A DNA stretch of 64,000 nucleotides. It comes from Caprella mutica (lineage: Eukaryota > Arthropoda > Malacostraca > Amphipoda > Caprellidae). Below are positions 56,201 to 64,000 of the stretch, one piece after another (positions within the stretch are counted from its first letter, which is position 1; the number at the start of each line of letters is the position of its first letter). A model generated the notes under the pieces. The model was not told the origin of the DNA, made no database searches, and saw only the letters and a list, made by a program, of their open reading frames with translations. The stretch is from NCBI GenBank assembly GCA_947561585.1, contig CANNZV010001842.1, forward strand, positions 1 to 64,000, in the 5' to 3' direction. A program made the position numbers and the translations under genes.

Positions 56201-58150
56201 AGGTGAAGGTGGAGGAAATGAAGGTGGGGGAAGTGAAGGTGGTGAAGTGAAGGTGGAGGAAGTGAAGGTGGAGGAAGTGAAGGTGGAGGAAGTGAAGGTG
56301 GTGAAGTGAAGGTGGTGAAAGTGAAGGTGGAGAAAGTGAAGGTGGAGGAAGTGAAGGTGGAGGAAGTGAAGGTGGAGGAAGTGAAGGTGGTGAAGAGAAA
56401 GTGGAGGAAGTGAAAGTGGAGGAAGTGAAATTGGTGAAGTGAAGGTGGTGAAGTGAAGGTGGTGAAGTGAAGGTGGAGGAAGTGAAGGTGGAGGAAGTGA
56501 AGGTGGTGAAGTGAAGGTGGAGGAAGTGAAGGTGGTGAAAGTGAAGGGGGAGGAAGTGAAGGTGGTGAAGTGAAGGTGGAGGAACTGAAGGTGGAGGAAG
56601 TGAAGGTGGAGGAAGTGAAGGTGGTGAAGTGAAGGTGGTTAAGTGAAGGTGGTGAAGTGAAGGTGGAGGAACTGAAGGTGGAGGAACTGAAGGTGGTGAA
56701 AGTGAAGGTGGGGGAAGTGAAGGTGGGGGAAGTGAAGGTGGTGAAGTGAAGGTGGTGAAAGTGAAGGTGGGGGAAGTGAAGGTGGGGGAAGTGAAGGTGG
56801 TGAAGTGAAGGTGGGGGAAATGAAGGTGGTGAGGTGAAGGTGGAGGAAATGAAGGTGGGGGAAGTGAAGGTGGTGAAGTGAAGGTGGAGGAAGTGAAGGT
56901 GGAGGAAGTGAAGGTGGAGGAAGTGAAGGTGGTGAAGTGAAGGTGGTGAAAGTGAAGGTGGAGAAAGTGAAGGTGGAGGAAGTGAAGGTGGAGGAAGTGA
57001 AGGTGGAGGAAGTGAAGGTGGTGAAGTGAAGGTGGAGGAAGTGAAGGTGGTGAAGTGAAGGTGGTGAAGTGAAAGTGGAGGAAGTGAAGGTGGTGAAAGT
57101 GAAGGTGGAGGAAGTGAAGGTGGTGAAAGTGAAGGTGGAGGAAGTGAAGGTGGAGGAAGTGAAGGTGGTGAAGTGAAGGTGGTGAAGTGAAGGTGGAGGA
57201 AGTGAAGGTGGTGAAGTGAAGGTGGTGAAGTGAAAGTGGAGGAAGTGAAGGTGGTGAAAGTGAAGGTGGTGAAAGTGAAGGTGGAGGAAGTGAAGGTGGA
57301 GGAAGTGAAGGTGGAGGAAGTGAAGGTGGTGAAAGTGAAGGGGGAGGAAGTGAAGGTGGTGAAGTGAAGGTGGGGGAAGTGAAGGTGGTGAAGTTGAGGT
57401 GGTGTAGTGAAGGTGGAGGAAGTGAAGGTGGAGGAAGTGAAGGTGAAGAAGTGTAAGTGGAGGAAGTGAAGGTGGTGAAAGTGAAGGTGGAGGAAGTGAA
57501 GGTGGAGGAAGTGAAGGTGGTGAAGTGAAGGAGGTGAAGTGAAGGTGGTGAAGTGAAGGTGGGGGAAGTGAAGGTGGGGGAAGTGAAGGTGGTGAAGTGA
57601 AGGTGGGGGAAATGAAGGTGGTGAAGTGAAGGTGGAGGAACTGAAGGTGGAGGAAGTGAAGGTGGTGAAGTGAAGGTGGAGGAAGTGAAGGTGGGGGAAG
57701 TGAAGGTGGTGAAGTGAAGGTGGGGAAAGTGAAGGTGGGGGAAGTGAAGGTGGTGAAGTGAAGGTGGGGGAAGTGAAGGTGGGGGAAGTGAAGGTGGTGA
57801 AGTGAAGGTGGTGAAGTGAAGGTGGTGAAGTGAAGGTGGGGAAAGTGAAGGTGGTGAAAGTGACGGTGGGGGAAATGAAGGTGGTGAAGTGAAGGTGGAG
57901 GAATGAAGGTGGAGGAAGTGAAGGTGGGGGAAGTGAAGGTGGTGAAGTGAAGGTGGAGGAAATGAAGGTGGGGGAAGTGAAGGTGGTGAAGTGAAGGTGG
58001 GGGAAGTGAAGGTGGGGGAAGTGAAGGTGGTGAAGTGAAGGTGGGGGAAGTGAAGGTGGGGGAAGTGAAGGTGGTGAAGTGAAGGTGGTGAAGTGAAGGT
58101 GGGGGAAGTGAAGGTGGGGGAAATGAATGTGGGGTAGTGAAGGAAGGGGG
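35285..58150 (+). repeat. giant GA-rich minisatellite with higher-order repeats, about 22.9 kb
   Basis: Built almost only from GTGAAGGTGGTGAA (14 bp), GTGAAGGTGGTGAAA and GTGAAGGTGGAGGAA (15 bp) and close variants (GGGGGAA, GGAACTGAAGG, GAACGGGGAGGAA, AAATTGGTGAAG). C is nearly absent on this strand. Variants recur in order. A 65-codon block is the same at 36608, 38324, 39254 and 40067. The double GGAACTGAAGG marker recurs at alternating spacings of about 690 and 470 bp from 41.5 to 56.7 kb. The GAAGTAAAGGTGG marker recurs at about 41.06, 45.91, 50.25 and 54.40 kb. Mixed 14 and 15 bp units shift the reading frame, so short plus-strand open frames (VKVEEVKVVK type) are not genes. Confidence 0.98.
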
Positions 58151-59060
58151 AGAGAACTGTTGAGATAGAATGTAACTCAGTTTAGAGAAATAGTTGTATG
58201 GTGATAATGTCCGTCAGATCATACGTTAATAGATAAATTTTAAGTATTATGAATATTTTTACAATGCTAATTCTTACTTGGATCTGGAAGCATAGCGTAC
58301 ACAACAGCAAAAAAAGTAACTCCTCCTGTTATTATATATTGTTTTCATACAACATAAACTCTTATGTTAAAAAGTTCCTACTTCAACTATTAATTAAAGT
58401 TGCTCAGTAAAATATAATATTTTACTAATTATAAGCGTTATGTTTCATCTGAATTAAAGTAAATGTTTTGTGTTAGAATGCATTGTCAAAAGAAGACCCG
58501 AATTGAATTGATATTAATTGTAATTTTGTTAAGTTATAATATTCATTAGACAAATAATGTTAATGTAATAGAAAGGAATTCTATGGAGTCTCAAATGAGA
58601 AATGAAAAGTTTACTATTGATTTATTGCATTACAATATCTTTGGCTGTCTGTTACTTTTTTTATTTCTCTCAAAATCAAGAGTAGAATTCTTCAGTCGCG
58701 TCACGTTTCAGTCTCAATGGAAAAGAAACCAAATAATGGGAAGAATTTTACCGAAATGGAGAGTTAATGATGTCCTTTTCATTTCTCTCCGAAATCTTCA
58801 AATAAACCTGAAGTTCAGATATTTTAGTAGAGTGAAACTTACAGAGATTTGTTGTACAGTTTTAGTTGACTATTATTACGGTCTTCATATTCTTGCTATC
58901 TAATTTGCATGGGTATGATTATCGTTTCTCAGCACACATGAATACAATCAATGATTAAATGGGAAATAATTTATCTTGGATGAAATGAGTAGAATCTTGT
59001 TGTCAATGATTTTGAATATCATTATAGTGATATCCCTATCAAGATAATCTTCTATATATA
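58151..59060. other. right flank of the array, AT-rich; no convincing gene
   Basis: The first 70 bp (to about 58215, containing GGTGATAATGTCCGTCA) are repeated at 59300-59370 beside the small degenerate array. A 106-codon open frame at 58583-58903 has no recognisable domain or supporting signals and may be chance. Confidence 0.5.
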
Positions 59061-59099
59061 CACTAATGCGATAATGTGTTTGTGTATGACGCTTCTATA

Positions 59100-59300
59100 G
59101 TAGTCAGTGGTTTGTTAGTGAAGGTAGGGGAAATGTCAAGGGGGGGGGGGGAGATGGGATAAGAGAGAAAATGAGAAGTGAATGGTGGGGGTAGGTGAAA
59201 GTGGAGGAAGTGAATGTTTGGGAAGCGTGGGTGGAGAAGTGATGGTGGGAGAAGTGAAGATAAAGGAAGTGAAGGTGGGTGAGGGGTGAGGGGGAGGGGC
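59100..59300 (+). repeat. small degenerate copy of the GA-rich array with the same right flank
   Basis: About 200 bp of GAAGTGAAGG-like units, heavily mutated, with a run of twelve or more G. It is preceded by AATGCGATAATGTG (compare AATGCGATATTTGTG just before the main array at 30077) and followed by TAACTTAGTTTAG and GGTGATAATGTCCGTCA, also found right of the main array. It therefore looks like a second, unexpanded copy of the same unit with both borders. Confidence 0.75.
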
Positions 59301-59370
59301 TCAAATATAACTTAGTTTAGAAAAAATGTCGTATGGTGATAATGTCCGTCACAAAATACGTTAATAACAT

Positions 59371-62300
59371 CTCATAAGGTTTGTGTAAATCAAAGTAATG
59401 TCGCCAAGAGGATATTTACAATAAATAATCATCTATATAGTAAATACTATGATAAAAGAAGCTGTGTCAGTCAGTCAGTCCGTCACTAAATGTGTTAAAC
59501 ACACTAAGACATTTTTGTTGATTAGACCGAGACTAAAACCTATTTGTTGATTTCCCAATTCAGTAGAATTTCCACAGGTCCAGCTAATAGAGAAATGAAA
59601 ATAATTAGATATATTGTATAGAGCTGTACTTGTACAACTGACTTTAGATCGTATTTCAGTATTTAGCTAGAAAGCCTAGCCGTTATTCTAAACTTTAGAC
59701 TTACGTGCATTTTCTAAGTGTTTCAGTCTTCTAATTCACAATTTATTCATGGACGCTGAAAATAGTTAGGTTTTATTTCTCTGCAATGGACATTGGATAT
59801 CAGGAGTATGGACATTTTTGGTGGCGTGCAGTCTTTTCTCTGAATTTGAAATTAATTTCATTAAAATATTCTGTTAGAAGCACCGCAAGTTGGAAGCTTT
59901 AAATTATTTACCTTTGGTGAATTGAATCAACCACACTAAATATTTTGTTTGATATAATTGATCAGTTTACATTCAATGAAAAATATGTTTTCCTTCATCA
60001 GATAAGAAGTAAAATATAAAAATATAGTCCAAAGTTAAGGTAAAACTTACGGTTTACGGTTGAGACATCATGAAACACACATAAACATCAAAATCAAATT
60101 TGAAGTCAAACTGTGACAGTCGTACGTAAAAATTCATTACCTTACTTGTTTTGAACATGAATTGAACTTGTATGAAACTACTGAACATTTTAGAACTAAC
60201 AGTCCATGAATTTTATGGGACTTCATACATGGGTTAACATTTAATAATATATTCGGTATATTATTAGAATTCTTTGACTTTCCTCGTGTATTTTTATAAA
60301 TTTTGTTGCCAACATTTTTATTGCCACCTGATGTCAATGAATCTATAATATGAAACTTACGTTTACTTATTTACAATGTATTGTCCATGTAATAAATTCC
60401 TATCTAAATAAAAACGGTCAAACATCTAGCAGTATTCTGTCGATATCCTCCAATTATTGTATAAATAATAATTCTTTCGAGTATTCTTGAATTTCTACTA
60501 GTTTTTTCATAATATAAACACAATAATATGTATTTTTCCAGTACATTGAATGTATGAATAATTGAACATTTCCTCAAATTTCAAGTAGAGATCGAAAAGG
60601 ATCCTGTGGGCACTCTCCCTAATGTAACTTGAAAGGAAATGTAAATGAGGAAAACATTCAACGTTATGTGGTGTGTAGAAACCAAGAGACTTACGCCAAA
60701 AAAGAAAAGTAATAAAGGAGAAATAAAATATACCTTCTTTTTCATTCCAATCGTGAGTTACCAGAGTGATTATCCAGGAAGTTTCTTTTATTTTTGCCGA
60801 TTCTAAAGCATCCAATTGACCGATTTCGTCTCCATAAACTTAATTTGAGTCTATATTATTGGTGGTTAACAATACAAACAATTACGTTTTTTTTTGCTTA
60901 ATTTTTTACTTAATTTTAATATGGTCATCTCTAGATTAAACAACTATATTTAACGAAGTTGAAAGAAGCTGGAATTCTTTTCGAGAATTGTTGTGGAAAA
61001 TTAGATTCTCATGAGTAAATCCGTTGGTTTCAATTGCTGGATGATAAAATTTCGTTCCCGAGCTTTTTTAAGCACATCGAATAGCATATACTGATATCTT
61101 TAAATTTGCAGCTTATCTACTGTGGAGCACCCTTTCATAGAGTGCCCCACAAAATGTTTAATGACTGTAACACGGTCGATAGTCGGTGTTCAGCTATGGC
61201 GAGTTTCTAAGCATGATGCGGTCTCCTTAAATTTTTGATGCAACGTCTTTATCATTTTCCTGTTTGGTGTACTTTTGTGCTTTCCATACTTTATTCTAAA
61301 CTTTCCCTGGACTTCCGTTGGACTCTATGTGTACTTGCATTCAAAGGACGCAGTCGGCTTTAACTTCTTTAGAAAACATTTTCTATAACTTTAGAAGTCA
61401 ATTTGCAGCCTACATTTTAAGAATTAATATAACGGAACGTACTATCGCGGAAAAGTGTATCCGTCCAATTGCTGAGGCGCGCATGAATAATCTAGTTCCC
61501 ACTCTACCACGGATTATCGTACGCTACCCCAAATTCTCATTTTACCCCCGCATGTAAGAAATTTCGATTCTTTTTAATGCAGTGCGGGACATTTCGTCTT
61601 CAGCTGTCATGGTGAAAAGTCATCAAATTACACTCTCTCTAGTTAAAAACTTGTGTTTTAGGCAGATCGAAAATTAGTCTTTCTTTAGATAATTTCACTT
61701 TAGCCTGGATAAGTTATTCTTCAGTCTTTCTAGCTGAGGACTCTATTTTTTATTGTCATGCTCATATGGAACTATATCTTTTACTTATACATTTGTAAAT
61801 TAATTTTTTTCGCTTTTATTTTCTTAGTTCTAGATTCAAAATTTTAAGCTATATTTTTTAACTCCGTGAAAAATTGTTAATGCTATCATTTTAAGGCAGC
61901 TTAATCCTTGAAATTGAGATATTCGAAAGACTGATCAGATTTCTGAGCTAGTTGTTTTCTTGTATATGAACTCTAAATATATTTACCAGTTGATTTTTTG
62001 CTGATAGCTGAGACTAAGTCCAGCTCAATATCAAGTGTTTCTGTTCTTGATTTCATTTCGAATTATAAATTTATCAATATTTCACAGATTTTCTTGAAAT
62101 TGCGGATGGAATTTGCAATTTATTACCAAAATGTGTGCTTCCAAAACTTTTGTATCTTTATTTCTGAACTTTGAAATAATACCGAACTTCAGAATTTTTC
62201 AGAAATAGCAAAATTAGATTTTTTGCACTTCTTTACATTACTCTGTAAAAAATACGGAATTCTACTTTATATCATTGTGCCTAAATTCCTTTGAATACGA

Positions 62301-62756
62301 TCTGTAGACATGGAATAGAAAGAAAAAAAAAAAACCTAGAGCTGTAGCTTATAACCACATTTTATTTTTTTATTTTACCCTCCAGACTTCTAGATTTTAG
62401 GTAGGTATATACTTTATTAAATGTTCTATTATGCATATGATTCTTCCATTCGTAAATAGCCGCCGGTTTACGTCATAGTTCTATAATGTAGACTGTAGTA
62501 TATACTTTTTGTTTAAATTGTTCTTTCTGTATTTATAAATACCTTTAAATTTAAATCTTTTTCAGGTTTTAGTCTCACAATACCTATAGATATAACAATA
62601 TTTATGCGCTTTAAAAAAAAGGGAAAACCTACGAATAATCTTCGGAACAGCTGGATGCTCAAGTTTAGTGTGAAACGCTAAATGTAATTACGTATACTCT
62701 TAAGAAATTTCTTTCTTTCTGGGTATCAAAGAATTTATAATTCTGCATGAGCTCTA
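59371..62756. other. AT-rich DNA, only one weak exon candidate
   Basis: Mostly simple AT-rich sequence. A TCAGTCAGTCAGTCCGTCAC tract near 59466 resembles the edge of a common insect repeat. The only coding-like signal is at 60734-60838. No RNA gene or strong open frame was found. Confidence 0.4.
60734..60838 (-). other. possible orphan exon, minus strand
   Basis: The frame reads YGDEIGQLDALESAKIKE then TSWIITLVTHDWNEKE and reaches a donor-like GAAG/GTATAT at 60734/60733. The composition is protein-like, unlike the AT-rich surroundings. The acceptor side (AAATTAAG) is poor and no partner exon was found. Weak. Confidence 0.25.
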
Positions 62757-62986
62757 GGGTCACGCAGGTAAATTGCGGCCCTTTAATTTTTTATTGCAGC
62801 CCTCTCAAGAGAGTCTCTAAAACATTTTGAATCAAAATTACATTAAAATGTTGCATAGCTATCAAAAGAAGCACAGTGAATGCTATAACTTATTAATTTA
62901 AGTTTTGACGTGTGTTTTGAAGCTATGATGTTTCAGTTGTTAAAGGCCGCAGTTAGTAAGTGGGCAGCAATTTACCTGCGTGACCC
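62757..62986. mobile_element. 230 bp MITE with TA duplication
   Basis: The ends GGGTCACGCAGGTAAATTGC and its inverted copy are identical for at least 20 bp. TA flanks both sides. Further inside, GGCCCTTTAA and TTAAAGGCCGC extend the pairing imperfectly. Non-coding. Confidence 0.85.
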
Positions 62987-63808
62987 TATCATGAAGCTGT
63001 TTGTGGTGGATTTAATAGAAGGGGGTTCTCTTTGGCCTCGAACTGTTGTTAATTGGATTAATAATTGTTTTTTCTTTCTTATTATGTTTATCTTTTTACG
63101 CCACTTGCAGTTTTAGAGGATAGCACTAGGTTTATGCTTTCAAAATACAAGGTCTTGACTTTTCGGTTTATTAGGCTTGTAGGCTTAATTTACTATCCCC
63201 TTTTCATTTTAATCTTCCATCCGTGAGTGTAGCCTCCGGACCTTAAATTGGGTCCTTTTTTATTCGTTTTAAGTGAATGCATTCTCGGAGTAGCTCTTTA
63301 GTATTCATGAGCATTGTCACCGACGGTGGTAGGTGACTTTGTTCATGGAGCCACTTTCCTTTCATACTGCTTCTTCCAGTCCTTTGTATTTAATTTCATT
63401 GTCAGCGATATGGCCTTTGGATCCAATGAAAACATTAAGCCCCTACTTAAATTAACAGAGATTATTTATTAATAACTTTATACTAAAAAAAAACTATCTT
63501 AAATTCATAAGAGTAAATATGTAAGATATTCATGTTGTATTTATGAGTTTTCAACGAATGACACTATGTAACAGTCATGAATTGAAGAAAGAGGCAGAGA
63601 ATTTTTCGATACGAACAGTTGCAAATTGGATGATGACCAAGTTTTTTTCCTTTTTGTTTCATTGAAATTCACTGTTTTGTAGAATAGCACTAGATAGGGA
63701 TAACAATGTAGTCTTAGATTGTTTATTAATATAATTTGCAATATGTTTTTGCTCCCTGTTTGTTCATTTTCCTCTTACTTCCGCGATTACTAGATTCTCA
63801 TTCCGTAA
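62987..63808. other. AT-rich DNA, nothing recognised
   Basis: No supported gene, repeat or signal. Confidence 0.4.
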
Positions 63809-63878
63809 CATTCCATTGACGAGTCTCTTTCATTCCATTGACGAGTCTCTTTCATTCCAATCACGGCGTCTCTTTCCA
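63809..63878. repeat. 26 bp tandem repeat, about 2.7 copies
   Basis: CATTCCATTGACGAGTCTCT is repeated twice and followed by a diverged third copy. The last 120 bp of the window show nothing further. Confidence 0.8.
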
Positions 63879-64000
63879 ATCTAACTGCTAGATCTATATT
63901 AAGGTCTTTTCTATTTATTTTCCGATTAACGAAATCTCGAAACCATTATATTCGCATCAAACCTAGTCAATAACAATAACTTGTATACTAATTTATATTA

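Noticed and set aside
58583..58903. 106-codon open frame
   Set aside because: The longest frame right of the array, with a hydrophobic stretch, but composition follows the AT-rich background and no family or signal supports it. Kept only as a remark in the flank entry.
61318..61557. 79-codon open frame
   Set aside because: No ATG-supported start, no recognisable motif; likely chance.

Overview
The window looks like a transposon-rich, AT-rich intergenic or intronic stretch of an animal nuclear genome, most likely an insect. The evidence is a DD37D mariner-type transposon, a Ty3/gypsy element with a baculovirus-F-like envelope gene (errantivirus type), pogo, hAT and BEL/Pao debris, and spliced-looking host exons. 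Nothing bacterial is present: no operons, Shine-Dalgarno sites, tRNA or rRNA genes were seen. I cannot name the species.

Layout. 1-7115: two phase-compatible exons of an unrecognised, cysteine-containing, probably secreted host protein. They are separated by a 6.6 kb intron that holds a 475 bp inverted repeat, an intact DD37D mariner (2329-3558), a decayed pogo-type transposase and a MITE. 7735-10522: a 20-22 bp minisatellite split by a foldback-like element (7765-9278) and by a TA-flanked pogo MITE, followed by a second pogo MITE. 11220-11411: a scrap of BEL/Pao pol. 11706-26829: one old hAT transposon (ZBED/DUF4371-type transposase, minus strand) broken open by an errantivirus-like LTR element (14393-26106).

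The errantivirus-like element reads on the minus strand: LTR, Lys-type primer-binding site, leader with six 64 bp tandem repeats, gag, pol, env, LTR. A second, internally deleted copy shares the inner LTR. Gag and pol lie in the same frame separated only by UGA-CUA, a context known to favour readthrough. The element is dead: its RT core (with YxDD) is deleted and it carries several stops and frameshifts.

27153-28069 is a mariner relic and 28278-28578 a 61-62 bp tandem repeat. 30086-58150 is a huge GA-rich minisatellite (unit GTGAAGGTGGWGRAA, 14-15 bp) with higher-order repeats of about 0.47, 0.69, 1.16 and 4.1-4.9 kb. It is interrupted once, at 30966-35284, by a very young Ty3/gypsy element with matching 159 bp LTRs and a 1236-codon open gag-pol that has lost its protease active site. 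A tiny degenerate copy of the array with the same flank lies at 59.1-59.3 kb. 58.15-64 kb is otherwise AT-rich sequence with one MITE and no convincing gene.

The genes do not form a pathway. The history is one of nested insertions: hAT first, then the errantivirus with its LTR-sharing tandem derivative, while the youngest event is the gypsy element inside the expanding satellite. The most unusual signals are the satellite, whose minus strand has no stop in any frame for about 20.8 kb, and the leader tandem repeats plus UGA-CUA junction of the errantivirus-like element.
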